Below, piece after piece: positions 9,678 to 19,033 of a stretch of 49,763 nucleotides of DNA. The DNA is from an uncultured Clostridia bacterium (GTDB lineage Bacteria > Bacillota > Clostridia > Christensenellales > UBA1242): positions 1 to 49,763 of the forward strand of contig CANQIX010000004.1 in assembly GCA_947624105.1 (NCBI GenBank), read 5' to 3'. The notes beneath the pieces are model-generated. The model made no database searches. It had not been told where the DNA came from and saw only the letters and a program-made list of their open reading frames with translations. Numbering within the stretch: the first letter of the stretch is position 1; the number at the start of each line of letters is the position of its first letter. The position numbers and the translations under genes are program-made.

Positions 9678-12600
9678 TTCTTTTCCTGTATAACTAAATT
9701 TTCGTTGCCGATAATTCCGGACAACTCGTTTACTAGATAGTTGTTGATTGCAACCTTGCCGTTATAGTTAAACGCAGAGCCAGAGGAGGAGCATCTTATG
9801 ATAACCTGACAGCTCCCCGGATATGCCATAAGCACTCTTTTAACCTTGCTGTAGACGTCGATATCTTTGGTGTCGAATCTTAAGAAAACTTTTCCATTTT
9901 GCATTTCCTTTTTCTCTTCGTCGTGCCAAACAAACGCATTGTCTGCAACAAGCGATATCGCGCCATCACGCACGTTTATGCGCCCTTTGATTGTAACTAG
10001 ATTTTCTTCGACAAGAGCCTCTTTATATCTTGCATATATTGCTGGGAAGAAGACAACGTCCATCACTCCTGTGAGGTCTTCAAGACGAATATATGCCATA
10101 TCTTTTCCGGATTTTGTTCTGTTCTTTCTAAATTCAACTATAATTCCACCACACACAAATGGTTGCCCATCAAGCGCTTCAACTTCGGCATCTTCTTCGC
10201 CACTTTCGTCGGTTACCATTTCAGCATCTTCGTCTTTCTTTGAAAGTGTGTTGATCGTTTCTGCATTTATGGTGAAATCTTTAAATTTTGAAATATAGTC
10301 TTCAAGTGGGTGCCCAGATAGGTAAACGCCCATAATATCTCTTTCGTTCTTTAAAAGAGTCTTCTTGCTATATTCTTTTATGTCTGGATATTCAACGCTG
10401 TCATCGATAGTGTTGTTATCAAAAAACGAGAATTGTCCATTTTGCTTTGACTTTTTGTCCTTTTGTGCCTTTTGCATTATCTTTTCGTAGATCGCAATGC
10501 AAGAAGAACGCGAGTGTCCAAATTCGTCAAACGCTCCGGTCAAAATCAAGCATTCAAGCATCTTTCTGTTGATGCTGTATTCACTCATTCTGTTGATGAA
10601 GTCTTCCAAACTTCTAAATGGACCATTTAAGTTGTGTTCTTCCTCGATTTTTTCGGTCATCGCAACTCCAACGTGTTTAAGTCCACCCATACCAAATCGA
10701 ATGCCACCGTTTTCAACTTTAAAGTAAGAACCACTCTTGTTTACACTTGGTGGAAGAACCGGAATCCCCTCACTGCGTGCAAAGTTGATGTATTTGGAAA
10801 TGTTGTCGGCGCTTGTGATACGGTTATTTAAAACTGCGGTCAAAAATTCGACTTCGTAGTAGCATTTTAAGTAAGCGGTTTGATAGGAAATAAATCCATA
10901 AGCGGCAGCGTGCGATTTGTTGAAAGCGTATTTAGCAAACTCCTTCATTTCGTCGAATATCTTTTCGGCAATCTCCTTGCTGCAACCAAGTTTGATAGCG
11001 CCCGGAATTGACGCTCTGCCGGTTGGATCTTCCCAACCATTGACAAACTTAACTTTCTCGTGTTCAATCTTGTCGGTCTGCTTTTTACCCATCATACGTC
11101 TAACGTTGTCCGCTTGTCCAAGGCTGTAACCTCCCATAACTTGGAAGATTTTCATAACTTGCTCTTGATAAACGATACAGCCGTAGGTTACGTCAAGTAT
11201 GTTTTCAAGCAGTGGGTGGTCGTAAGTGATGTTTGATGGATCTTGCTTGTTTTTAACAAACATAGGAATAAAATCCATAGGCCCTGGACGATAAAGCGAA
11301 ATTCCTGCGATAATATCGTCCATACAGGTTGGTTTTAAGTCCTTCATAAACTTACGCATACCGGCACTTTCAAGTTGGAAAATAGCCTCTGTTCTTCCTG
11401 CGGCGATAATTTCAAACACCTTAGGATCGTTATATTCCATATTATAGAAGTCGATCTTCACTCCGTGTTGCTCGTAGATGTAATCTAGCGCTTTTTTAAT
11501 ATCGGTAAGGGTGATGAGCCCCAAGAAGTCCATCTTCAAAAGGCCCAAGTGTTCAAGTTCGATCATATCGTATTGCGTTGCAATATCGTCGCCGTTTCTT
11601 GAAAGAGGAACGAAGTTGGAAACTGGTTCTGGCGAAATCAAAACCCCTGCTGCGTGAGTTGAGGTGTTTCTTGGCACGCCTTCAAGTTTAATGGCAATAT
11701 CTGCAACACGCTTCACTTCTGGATTTGTGTCATACATTTCCTTAAGTTCTGGAATGATATACTTTGCATCTTCTTCCTTGCCTGTCGTTCCAAAATAGAA
11801 TTTAAGGACAGGTGGTTTTTTGATGCCGTCTGGCAGTTTTGCCGGTATCAATTTGGTAATTTTGTCCACTTCGCTGTAAGGCATACGCAAAACTCTGCCC
11901 ACGTCGCGAATGGCGTTTTTGGCTTGCATACGACCAAAAGTGGAGATAAGTGCCACGTGATCTTCGCCATATTTTCTTCTTACATATTCGATAACTTCTG
12001 GACGTCTATCCGTGCAGAAATCGACATCGATATCTGGCATAGATACACGCTCTTTGTTGATAAAGCGTTCAAAGAACAAACTATACTTAATTGGGTCAAC
12101 ACGCGTTACCCCAGACGTGTAGCACACAAGACTTCCTGCGCCGCTTCCACGTCCTGGCCCAACTGGAATCCCATTTTCGTTCGCCCAGTTTATGTAGTCC
12201 CAAACGATAAGAATATACTCAACAAAGCCTTGCTCTTTTATTGTGGTAAGTTCCATTTCAAGTCGGTCGATAAGTTCTTGCGTTACTTTTGGATACTTCT
12301 TTTCAAGCCCCTCATAGCATATTCTTCTTAAAAAGGCGTAAGGTTCTTCGCCGGTGCTGGTCTTAAAAACTGGAATGTAGTTTTTACTGCTTGGAAGTTT
12401 GTATTTTGCATCAACTTCGTTCACTTCTCCAAGAGATTTAGTTTTAAGAACAATATCGCACTTGTTTGCTATCTCTGTTGTTACGTCAAGCACCTCTGGC
12501 ATATCTGGGAAAAGTTCTTCCATCTCTTCCCTTGTTTTAAGATAAAACTCGTTGGTGGAGAACTTCATTCTGTCTTGGTCTTCAAGGAATTTTCCCATCT

Positions 12601-13264
12601 GCACGCACATCAAAACGTCTTGTATCTCTGCATCATCTTTGTTGACATAGTGAACGTCGTTGGTGGCAACAAGTTTAACATCGATGCGTTTTGCCAATTC
12701 GATTAAATACGCATTAACCACCTTCTGTTCTTCAATGCCGTGGTCTTGAAGTTCCAAATAAAAGTCGTCTTTAAAAATCGACTTTAATCTTAAAGCAAGT
12801 TTGTCCGCCTCGTCATATCTTCTCTGCATAATAAATTGAGGTATATGCCCTGCAAGGCACGCAGATAGACATATAACACCCTCACTGTGTTTTTCTAGTG
12901 TTTCATAGTCGATTCTTGGCTTATAGTAGAATCCGTCAACATAGGCAATTTCATTTAGTTTGTAAAGATTATGAAGTCCATCGTTATTCTTTGCTAAAAG
13001 AACGATATGCCCAATGTCGTCTTTGCCTTGCTTTCTTTTTAGGTCATTACAGATGTAAAATTCGCAACCAAGGATTGGTTTTATGCCTGCTTTGATGCAC
13101 TCTTCATAGAATTGCAAAGTTCCAAACATATTTCCGTGGTCGGTGATTGCGCACGCGCTGTAGCCACGCGCTTTTGTAAGTTCTACAACCTTTTTTATTC
13201 TCGCTACGCCATCAAGAAGAGAAAACTCTGAATGTAGGTGTAAATGCACAAAATCTTTACTCAT
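9674..13264 (-). CDS. dnaE: DNA polymerase III alpha subunit, DnaE type
   Basis: Replicative C-family polymerase, 1196 residues. Order of parts: an N-terminal PHP domain (HLHLHSEFSLLDG, later AITDHGNMFG), the polymerase core with GPGRGSGAGSLVCY and the catalytic triad segment MPDIDVDF (residues 409-416), the beta-binding/fingers region, a helix-hairpin-helix region, and a C-terminal OB-fold (PFVCGGIIVEFRKNRTK... GVMDVVFFPA). It overlaps whiA upstream and pfkA downstream by four bases each, so the block is translationally coupled. Many Firmicutes also carry PolC; that gene is not in this window. Confidence 0.97.
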   Translation of the reverse strand: MSKDFVHLHLHSEFSLLDGVARIKKVVELTKARGYSACAITDHGNMFGTLQFYEECIKAGIKPILGCEFYICNDLKRKQGKDDIGHIVLLAKNNDGLHNLYKLNEIAYVDGFYYKPRIDYETLEKHSEGVICLSACLAGHIPQFIMQRRYDEADKLALRLKSIFKDDFYLELQDHGIEEQKVVNAYLIELAKRIDVKLVATNDVHYVNKDDAEIQDVLMCVQMGKFLEDQDRMKFSTNEFYLKTREEMEELFPDMPEVLDVTTEIANKCDIVLKTKSLGEVNEVDAKYKLPSSKNYIPVFKTSTGEEPYAFLRRICYEGLEKKYPKVTQELIDRLEMELTTIKEQGFVEYILIVWDYINWANENGIPVGPGRGSGAGSLVCYTSGVTRVDPIKYSLFFERFINKERVSMPDIDVDFCTDRRPEVIEYVRRKYGEDHVALISTFGRMQAKNAIRDVGRVLRMPYSEVDKITKLIPAKLPDGIKKPPVLKFYFGTTGKEEDAKYIIPELKEMYDTNPEVKRVADIAIKLEGVPRNTSTHAAGVLISPEPVSNFVPLSRNGDDIATQYDMIELEHLGLLKMDFLGLITLTDIKKALDYIYEQHGVKIDFYNMEYNDPKVFEIIAAGRTEAIFQLESAGMRKFMKDLKPTCMDDIIAGISLYRPGPMDFIPMFVKNKQDPSNITYDHPLLENILDVTYGCIVYQEQVMKIFQVMGGYSLGQADNVRRMMGKKQTDKIEHEKVKFVNGWEDPTGRASIPGAIKLGCSKEIAEKIFDEMKEFAKYAFNKSHAAAYGFISYQTAYLKCYYEVEFLTAVLNNRITSADNISKYINFARSEGIPVLPPSVNKSGSYFKVENGGIRFGMGGLKHVGVAMTEKIEEEHNLNGPFRSLEDFINRMSEYSINRKMLECLILTGAFDEFGHSRSSCIAIYEKIMQKAQKDKKSKQNGQFSFFDNNTIDDSVEYPDIKEYSKKTLLKNERDIMGVYLSGHPLEDYISKFKDFTINAETINTLSKKDEDAEMVTDESGEEDAEVEALDGQPFVCGGIIVEFRKNRTKSGKDMAYIRLEDLTGVMDVVFFPAIYARYKEALVEENLVTIKGRINVRDGAISLVADNAFVWHDEEKKEMQNGKVFLRFDTKDIDVYSKVKRVLMAYPGSCQVIIRCSSSGSAFNYNGKVAINNYLVNELSGIIGNENLVIQEKK

Positions 13265-14223
13265 TCGCCCAACTCCTTTGCAATCTTAAGTATCTTTCTA
13301 AATCTGTGATTAAGCCCAGATCTAGTCAGTTTGATAGTGGACAATTTCAAAAGTTCGTCCAAACTCTCTTCTGGGTTTGCAAGTCTTAAAAGGGCAACCT
13401 CTTGCAAATCTTCCGGCAAACAGTCGATGCCAATAGTGTCGTTTATCAAATTGATCGCCTCAACTTGACGCATACTTGCTTCAACAGTTTTGTTTATGTT
13501 GGCGTTTATGCAGTTTACTTGGCGATTTATTTTGTTTCTAAGTTCCCTCGTTGCAAGTTCGTTAGACAAACTTAACACGCTCTCATTTGCTCCAACAATC
13601 GCAAGCAAATCGGTGATAGCGTTGACATCTTTTAAATAATAAACATAATCGCCCTTTCTTTCAAAAATCTTTCCAAATATGTTGTAATTTGCAAGAATTG
13701 ATGAAAAATCAAGCAAAAATTCGTGATTTTTTGACACAAATTCAAGGTGATAACCCGTTGTTTCGCTCTTTTGTGCCCCTTCGGAAAACTTTATACTTGA
13801 AGTTGACGAACCGATGTAAACACCTTTGATAAAGGTTCTTCGTGTGTCGTCATCTTGAATAATATTTTTGTCAAGTTCGAAGACAAAAGAAACTCCGTCT
13901 GAAAAATCGATAAGTCCAATATCTAAAAATAATTGTTGAAATTTCTCAAGGTCAAAGCGCAGTTCGTAATAGGTGTTTTTGCTAAGTTCCGACTTTTCGA
14001 TTGCCTCTTCTTCGATTCTTTCGCCATACAATTTTTTTATTATCTGCTTAACAAATGGGAAGAGTTCTTGAATGTCGCTGACGATTGAAACAAACAACTT
14101 CGAACTGCTTTTTCCAATCTCTCCGCAAGAATGAAAAAGCCCAGACAAAAAAGATAGACACTGAGAATCGTCTTCGATCGGTGTTTTTAAAATTTCTATC
14201 TTTGATTGCCTTGAAAAACTCAT
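13261..14223 (-). CDS. whiA: Sporulation/cell-division regulator WhiA
   Basis: A 320-residue DNA-binding protein. The N-terminal two thirds is the LAGLIDADG-derived fold (DDTRRTFIKGVYIGSSTSS corresponds to the conserved R..f..G.fl..Gs segment). The C-terminus is a helix-turn-helix with the family-typical ending (RLANPEESLDELL, then SGLNHRFRKI). In Firmicutes whiA usually sits behind rapZ and yvcK; those two are missing here, and a PHP-domain gene directly precedes it with a 4-base overlap. Likely roles are in chromosome segregation or division timing (family knowledge). Confidence 0.92.
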   Translation of the reverse strand: MSFSRQSKIEILKTPIEDDSQCLSFLSGLFHSCGEIGKSSSKLFVSIVSDIQELFPFVKQIIKKLYGERIEEEAIEKSELSKNTYYELRFDLEKFQQLFLDIGLIDFSDGVSFVFELDKNIIQDDDTRRTFIKGVYIGSSTSSIKFSEGAQKSETTGYHLEFVSKNHEFLLDFSSILANYNIFGKIFERKGDYVYYLKDVNAITDLLAIVGANESVLSLSNELATRELRNKINRQVNCINANINKTVEASMRQVEAINLINDTIGIDCLPEDLQEVALLRLANPEESLDELLKLSTIKLTRSGLNHRFRKILKIAKELGE

Positions 14224-14987
14224 TCACTACCCCTCTTTTTGTTGAATTTAGGAATTTTATCGACATTCGCAACAAGGTTCAAAGGAATGTTCAAGCGGTA
14301 AATCGTGTTCATTCCAAGGTTAACCTCGCCCACTCTGTCGGCACTGTGAGCATCGCTGTTAACAATGAACTTAACGCCCTCTGCTGCCATCGTCATAATT
14401 TCATCGTCAGTAAAGTTGATTCTCTTGCCGTTAAGTTCGATGTAAACGCCCTTCTGCTTTGCCATCTTTGCAACCGCAAGTGTGTCGGTAGGAAATCCGC
14501 CATAGTTAAGATGCGTTATCACATCGATTGGATACTTATCTAGCGCTTTCAAAAAGGCTGTGGTGTTTTTGTCAATTCGCTCCTGTGATGGTTTGAAGAT
14601 ATTAGAAAAGCAAGAGGCCAACGTCAAGTTAAAATACCCCTTAAACTCACTAGGTTTAATAAGTTTGTGATATCCCATCAAAAAGATATCCAAAAAATCA
14701 AGATCCTCTTCACAAATGTCAACCTGTCCATCAAGAGAGATTAGGTTTGCTTCCACTCCCAAAAGTATGTCAACACCCGTTATCTCTTTGGCGTTTAAAA
14801 TATCTTCGTGAAGTTGTGGTATATCCTTTCTTCTTATCCCAAAGCCGTGATTAAAGCCGTGGTCGGTGATTGCAATTTGCTTCAAACCCTTGTTTGCTGC
14901 TGTAGATGCATTATCAAGTACACTATCCTTTCCGTGATTATGACGCGAATATGTTGTATGTGTATGATAGTCGCCATAAAGTAACAT
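14220..14987 (-). CDS. PHP-domain phosphoesterase (histidinol-phosphatase/YcdX-like)
   Basis: A 255-residue metal-dependent phosphoesterase. Metal ligands are visible as DYHTHTTYS (His8, His10), TDHG (Asp42, His43), Glu79 in GVEAN, a later THLNYGG histidine, and NSDAHS near the C-terminus. It starts after GGAGGT five bases upstream and its stop overlaps the whiA start. It heads the PHP-whiA-dnaE-pfkA transcription unit. The substrate is not evident; histidinol phosphate, nucleotides or other phosphoesters are possible. No his genes are nearby. Confidence 0.82.
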   Translation of the reverse strand: MLLYGDYHTHTTYSRHNHGKDSVLDNASTAANKGLKQIAITDHGFNHGFGIRRKDIPQLHEDILNAKEITGVDILLGVEANLISLDGQVDICEEDLDFLDIFLMGYHKLIKPSEFKGYFNLTLASCFSNIFKPSQERIDKNTTAFLKALDKYPIDVITHLNYGGFPTDTLAVAKMAKQKGVYIELNGKRINFTDDEIMTMAAEGVKFIVNSDAHSADRVGEVNLGMNTIYRLNIPLNLVANVDKIPKFNKKRGSE

Positions 14988-15011
14988 TCTGCACCTCCAA
15001 AATATAGATAT

Positions 15012-15040
15012 ATTTTAACATTTTAGAATCTAAAACACAA
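15012..15040 (-). promoter_or_regulatory. Promoter of PHP-whiA-dnaE-pfkA with palindrome in the spacer
   Basis: Leftward TTGTGT (15035-15040), 17-base spacer, TAAAAT (15012-15017). The spacer and the edge of the -35 contain the palindrome TTTTAGA-A-TCTAAAA (15021-15035), a plausible repressor site. The elements are moderate matches in an AT-rich 60-base gap. Confidence 0.5.
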
Positions 15041-15048
15041 CTAAATTA

Positions 15049-15486
15049 TCACGCCTTAAGTTGAATTGTTACCGGCCCTTGATTTTCCTGCAAAATTCTC
15101 ATATCTGCGCCAAACACGCCATATTTAACAGAAATTCCATTATTTTCTATCAATTTTCCCAATTTTTCGTATAAATTTTTCGCTCTTTGTGGTTCTTCTG
15201 CCGTAATAAAACTTGGACGATTTCCGTGTTCGCAGTCTCCGGCAAGGGTAAACTGTGAAACAAGCAGAACTTGTCCGCCAACATCTTTTAACGCCAGATT
15301 CATCTTGCCGTTTTCATCTTCGAAAATTCTCAATCCAGATATCTTCTTAGCAAAGTATTCGATAAGTTTTTCGTCATCTCCCTTTTCAACACAAAAGTAG
15401 ACGACAAAGCCCCTGCCTATCTTAGATATCAATTTCCCTTCCACCGAAAGTTCTGCGCTGTTAACTCGTTGTATCACCGCTTTCAT
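15049..15486 (-). CDS. dtd: D-aminoacyl-tRNA deacylase
   Basis: Hydrolyses D-amino acids mischarged on tRNA (for example D-Tyr-tRNA), recycling tRNA in the cytoplasm. At 145 residues it has the normal length. Both signature motifs are present: SQFTL (77-81) and the cross-subunit Gly-cisPro motif GPVT (137-140). GAGGTG precedes the ATG. The start lies 26 bases inside the end of murB, so the two are co-transcribed and probably coupled. Confidence 0.96.
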   Translation of the reverse strand: MKAVIQRVNSAELSVEGKLISKIGRGFVVYFCVEKGDDEKLIEYFAKKISGLRIFEDENGKMNLALKDVGGQVLLVSQFTLAGDCEHGNRPSFITAEEPQRAKNLYEKLGKLIENNGISVKYGVFGADMRILQENQGPVTIQLKA

Positions 15487-16345
15487 TTTTCACCTCACAA
15501 TCTGTGTAATCGACAATTTCCAACTGAAAATTAAATCCCGTTTTTTGTCGTATCAGTGCAATCAATTCTTTCACATCGCTCGCCTTTGCATTGCCATTGT
15601 TAACAATAAATCCGGCGTGCTTTTTTGATACTTCTGCTCCATTTATTTTAACACCTTTAAGTCCCATATTGTCAATTATTTTTGCCGGTATGATATCGAG
15701 ATTTCTTTTAAACACACTTCCTGCAGAAAATTCTTCGTAAGGTTGTGATGCCAATTTTCTATCAAAATATTTCTGCATATTTTCTGCCACATTTTCTCCA
15801 TACTTTAAATTTAGTGTGCAACCCAAAATTATTCCGTCAATATTTGAATTTCGATAAGAAAATGCGATTTTTTTGCGTTTTTTTGATATAATTTTGCCAT
15901 TTTTTAGTATTTTTACTTTATCAATAAATTCGCATATCTCGTGGCCAAACCCTCCGCCATTCATTTTCACAAAACCGCCCATCGTCCCCGGAATCCCAAA
16001 ACTAAATTCAAGCCCGCTTAGATTCTTTTCGCTTAGCACTTTGTTTAGATAAAACAGATTTACCCCTGCACCGACGTACACCTTATTTTTCTTAATTTCA
16101 ATGGAATTAAATTTGCTTAAACTTATAATTAAACAACTTAGTCTGCCGTCTGGAAATAAAACATTGCTTCCATTACCTAAAATTATGTATTTTATCTTAT
16201 TTTTTTTACATATTTTCACTATCTTTTTTAATTCAAAAATATCTCGCGGATATATGATATCTCCCGTTCCACCTATTCTAAAGGTGCATAATTTTTTGAG
16301 GTTAACATTTTCTCTATAGTCATATAGTTTAAACAATTCTTTCAT
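15461..16345 (-). CDS. murB: UDP-N-acetylenolpyruvoylglucosamine reductase MurB
   Basis: FAD-dependent, NADPH-using reduction of UDP-GlcNAc-enolpyruvate to UDP-MurNAc in peptidoglycan synthesis. At 294 residues it is the short type II form. FAD and active-site motifs are TFRIGG, GNGSNVL (57-63), GIPGTMGG (118-124), SYRNS with Arg165, SAGSVFKR with proton-donor Ser210, and QLEI with Glu276. It is richer in AAA/ATA/ATT codons than the neighbouring ribosomal genes. No strong ribosome binding site precedes the ATG. Only about 35 bases separate it from the preceding terminator, so the promoter is unclear and read-through from the ribosomal operon is possible. Confidence 0.95.
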   Translation of the reverse strand: MKELFKLYDYRENVNLKKLCTFRIGGTGDIIYPRDIFELKKIVKICKKNKIKYIILGNGSNVLFPDGRLSCLIISLSKFNSIEIKKNKVYVGAGVNLFYLNKVLSEKNLSGLEFSFGIPGTMGGFVKMNGGGFGHEICEFIDKVKILKNGKIISKKRKKIAFSYRNSNIDGIILGCTLNLKYGENVAENMQKYFDRKLASQPYEEFSAGSVFKRNLDIIPAKIIDNMGLKGVKINGAEVSKKHAGFIVNNGNAKASDVKELIALIRQKTGFNFQLEIVDYTDCEVKNESGDTTS

Positions 16346-16375
16346 AGTATGAAATATGAAAGGGGTAAGATAAAT

Positions 16376-16405
16376 GATAAAAGCGGATACAAAAATATCC
16401 GCTTT
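16376..16405 (-). terminator. Probable terminator at the end of the S10-spc-alpha operon
   Basis: AAAGCGGATA (16380-16389) pairs with TATCCGCTTT (16396-16405) across a 6-base loop. Leftward it is followed by a short, interrupted T-rich stretch (TTTTATCATTTA), so termination may be partial and let murB be read through. The rest of the gap 16346-16474 holds nothing else recognisable. Confidence 0.65.
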
Positions 16406-16474
16406 AAATATAAAAAGGCATCAGTTTAAAAAGTGATTAAATATAATGTTATGCAAAGATAGAAGCCTGTAAAG

Positions 16475-16984
16475 TTAAACTAACTCTACAACAGCCATCT
16501 CGGTTGCATCACCACGTCTTTTACCTAATTTGGTAATACGTGTGTAGCCACCTGCTTGACCTAAATCTTTTGCTCTTTGAGCATATTTAGGTGCATATAC
16601 GTTAAATATTTTCTCGATAAGTGGGTGATTGATTCCTTCAATACGAGCCTTAAATGTTTCGATGGATTCTTTCTCTTTTCTCTGCTCTTGAAGGTCATAG
16701 ACATAGCCCATAATTCTTCTTCTGGCAGCAAGTTTCTTTGGTCCATCATTAAGAACTTCTGTTTTGACCTTCTTTCCATCAGCGCCCTTAATATCTTTCG
16801 TAACCTTTACTGTATCTTCATAAGAATTTACAGCGAGAGTGATGATTTTTTCAGCGACACGTGCAGAACTCTTTGCTTTTGCAAGAGATGTTGTAAGTTT
16901 GCCGTTCCACAAAAGTGTAGAAACTTGTCCGCGAAGAAGTGCATTTCTCTCTTTGGTAGGTCTACCCAATTTTTCGTTAGCCAT
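16475..16984 (-). CDS. rplQ: 50S ribosomal protein L17, extended
   Basis: Large-subunit protein near the exit tunnel. The N-terminus has the L17 pattern (KLGRPTKERNALLRGQVSTL, then TSLAKAKSSARVAEKIITLA). The protein is 169 residues, roughly 50 more than the common 115-125; the extra sequence follows the first helical region (starting NSYEDTVKVTKDIKGADG). The C-terminus (GGYTRITKLGKRRGDATEMA) is canonical. Last gene of the alpha operon, behind rpoA, as in most bacteria. Confidence 0.95.
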   Translation of the reverse strand: MANEKLGRPTKERNALLRGQVSTLLWNGKLTTSLAKAKSSARVAEKIITLAVNSYEDTVKVTKDIKGADGKKVKTEVLNDGPKKLAARRRIMGYVYDLQEQRKEKESIETFKARIEGINHPLIEKIFNVYAPKYAQRAKDLGQAGGYTRITKLGKRRGDATEMAVVELV

Positions 16985-17003
16985 AATATTCTCCTTTTAC
17001 AAA

Positions 17004-17957
17004 TTATTCTTCGTCTTTACGGAGACTTAAACCGTAACTTTCAAGTTTATTTATAACTTCTTCAACAGACTTAGCACCAAGGTTACGAACTTTAAACATA
17101 TCGCTTCTTGATTTCTTAAGTAAATCTTGAATAGTGTTAATCCCTGCTCTCTTCAAGCAGTTGTAAGACCTAACTGAAAGGTCCATTTCTTCTATAGGAA
17201 GTTCCATAAGTTTTACTTGTTGATCTTCTTCTTTAGAAACAAGAATAGATATATCTCCAATTTGAGCACACAATTCGATGAACAAATTAACGTGCTCGTT
17301 GATAATCTTTCCAGCAAGACTAACTATTTCACGTGCAGAGGTAGTTCCGTTTGTTGTTACTTCGAGAACTAACTTGTCGTAATCGATGCTGTTTCCTACA
17401 CGGGTAGGTTCAACATTGAAATTAACCTTTTTAACTGGAGAGAAAATGCTATCCATTGCAATAAAGTCGATATTTTCAAACTTCTCTTTGTTCTCGTCCG
17501 AAGATACATATCCACGTCCGCCAGCAATCATAAGATCCATATCAAGCACAGCGCCATCGTCGAGTGTGCAGATATGAAGGTTTGGATTCAAAACTTCACA
17601 TTCGTCGTTGTGTTCAAAATCCTTTGCTGTTACTTCTCCTGGAGTATTTTTTCTTAAGTGCAAGTAAGTAACAAAGTTCTTATCGTTGCTTGTGCATTTT
17701 ACTGCAAGTCCTTTAAGATTAAGAATGATATCTACAACATCTTCAGAGATTCCTCTAATAGTTGAAAATTCGTGAGCAACTCCTGCAATTCTTACAGCAA
17801 TTGGAGCAAAACCAGGCAAAGAACTTAAAAGTGTTCTTCTCATTGCGTTTCCAAGTGTAATACCATAGCCCTTTTCAAGTGGCTCTACTACAAATCTAGC
17901 AAAAACACCGCCATCAGTTTCTTCACAAGTAATTCTTGGTTTTTCCATTTCCATCAT
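17004..17957 (-). CDS. rpoA: DNA-directed RNA polymerase alpha subunit
   Basis: Scaffold subunit of RNA polymerase, 317 residues. The N-terminal dimerisation domain has YGITLGNAMRRTLLSSLPG; the C-terminal domain has the helix-hairpin-helix sequence LSVRSYNCLKRAGINTIQDL and ends with LESYGLSL. AGGGGGA precedes the two adjacent ATGs; the first was chosen. It lies between rpsD and rplQ in the alpha operon. Confidence 0.98.
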   Translation of the reverse strand: MMEMEKPRITCEETDGGVFARFVVEPLEKGYGITLGNAMRRTLLSSLPGFAPIAVRIAGVAHEFSTIRGISEDVVDIILNLKGLAVKCTSNDKNFVTYLHLRKNTPGEVTAKDFEHNDECEVLNPNLHICTLDDGAVLDMDLMIAGGRGYVSSDENKEKFENIDFIAMDSIFSPVKKVNFNVEPTRVGNSIDYDKLVLEVTTNGTTSAREIVSLAGKIINEHVNLFIELCAQIGDISILVSKEEDQQVKLMELPIEEMDLSVRSYNCLKRAGINTIQDLLKKSRSDMFKVRNLGAKSVEEVINKLESYGLSLRKDEE

Positions 17958-17977
17958 AAACTTTATCCCCCTAATTA

Positions 17978-18598
17978 TTATCTAGAGTACAACTCGACAA
18001 TAAGTTGTTCTTTGATATCGCTGTCAATATCTTCTCTTGTTGGATTTGCAACAATTTTACCCTTAAGTGTGTCAGAATTAAATTCAACCCACTTTGGCAT
18101 TGTTGTATGAGTTCCTTTAAGAGATTTAAACATTTCAAGTTCTTGTTTGTTATCTTTAACAGCAATCTCATCGCCAACACTTACTCTGTAAGAAGCAATA
18201 TCAACTCTCTTGCCGTTTACAGTGATGTGTCCGTGGTTAACTATTTGACGAGCAGCCGCTCTTGATTCACCAATACCCATTCTGTAAACAACGTTGTCAA
18301 GTCTTCTTTCAATAAGAGAAAGCATTTCTTCACCGGTAACCTTCTTAGATTTTACGGCATCTTCATAGTATTTTCTAAATTGACTCTCTAAAATACCATA
18401 CATTCTCTTAACTTTTTGCTTTTCACGAAGTTGGGTTCCATATTCGGTAACTCTCTTTCTAGAAGCACCATGTTGTCCAGGGATAACAGGACGTCTTTCC
18501 ATAGCGCATTTCTTACTTGTGCATCTTTCGCCTTTCAGAAAGAGTTTACGACCTTCACGGCGACATTGACGACAATCTGGTTCAATTTTTCTAGCCAT
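17978..18598 (-). CDS. rpsD: 30S ribosomal protein S4 (zinc-ligand form)
   Basis: Primary 16S-binding assembly protein; in some Firmicutes it also represses its own synthesis. 206 residues. Cys9, Cys12, Cys26 and Cys31 form the four-cysteine zinc site known from Thermus S4. The S4 RNA-binding domain is seen as RLDNVVYRMGIGESRAAARQ, followed by HGHITVNGKRVDIASYRV. It sits inside the alpha operon, unlike B. subtilis rpsD, which is separate. Confidence 0.98.
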   Translation of the reverse strand: MARKIEPDCRQCRREGRKLFLKGERCTSKKCAMERRPVIPGQHGASRKRVTEYGTQLREKQKVKRMYGILESQFRKYYEDAVKSKKVTGEEMLSLIERRLDNVVYRMGIGESRAAARQIVNHGHITVNGKRVDIASYRVSVGDEIAVKDNKQELEMFKSLKGTHTTMPKWVEFNSDTLKGKIVANPTREDIDSDIKEQLIVELYSR

Positions 18599-18612
18599 TG
18601 ACGTATCTCCTT

Positions 18613-19023
18613 TTAAATTCTTCTTCTCTTAGGAGGTCTGCAACCGTTATGTGCGATTGGAGAAACATCCTTAATTAATGTAACAGTAAGTCCAAGTGTT
18701 GAAAGAGCGCGAATAGCGTTTTCTCTTCCGCTGCCTGGTCCTTTAACGAATACTTCAACGCTTCTAAGTCCAGAGTTAAGAGCAGCCTCTCCTGCTTTTT
18801 CTACACAAGTTTGTGCAGCAAATGGAGTGCTCTTCTTAGACCCTTTAAGTCCAAGTCTGCCAGATGAGCATTGAGAAATTACATTACCCTCAGTATCAGT
18901 AAACGATACGATTGTATTGTTGAAAGATGTAGTTATATGACATTGACCTTTGTCAATTCTTCTAACAACTTTCTTTTTTGTTTTTCCAGTTTTTTTAGAA
19001 ACATTAGTTTTTACGTTTGCCAT
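18613..19023 (-). CDS. rpsK: 30S ribosomal protein S11
   Basis: Platform protein of the small subunit, 136 residues with a short Lys-rich N-terminal extension. Family motifs are [15 protein letters not shown] and the basic C-terminus [14 protein letters not shown]. Normal alpha-operon position between rpsM and rpsD. Confidence 0.98.
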   Translation of the reverse strand: MANVKTNVSKKTGKTKKKVVRRIDKGQCHITTSFNNTIVSFTDTEGNVISQCSSGRLGLKGSKKSTPFAAQTCVEKAGEAALNSGLRSVEVFVKGPGSGRENAIRALSTLGLTVTLIKDVSPIAHNGCRPPKRRRI

Positions 19024-19033
19024 ACTCTACCTC

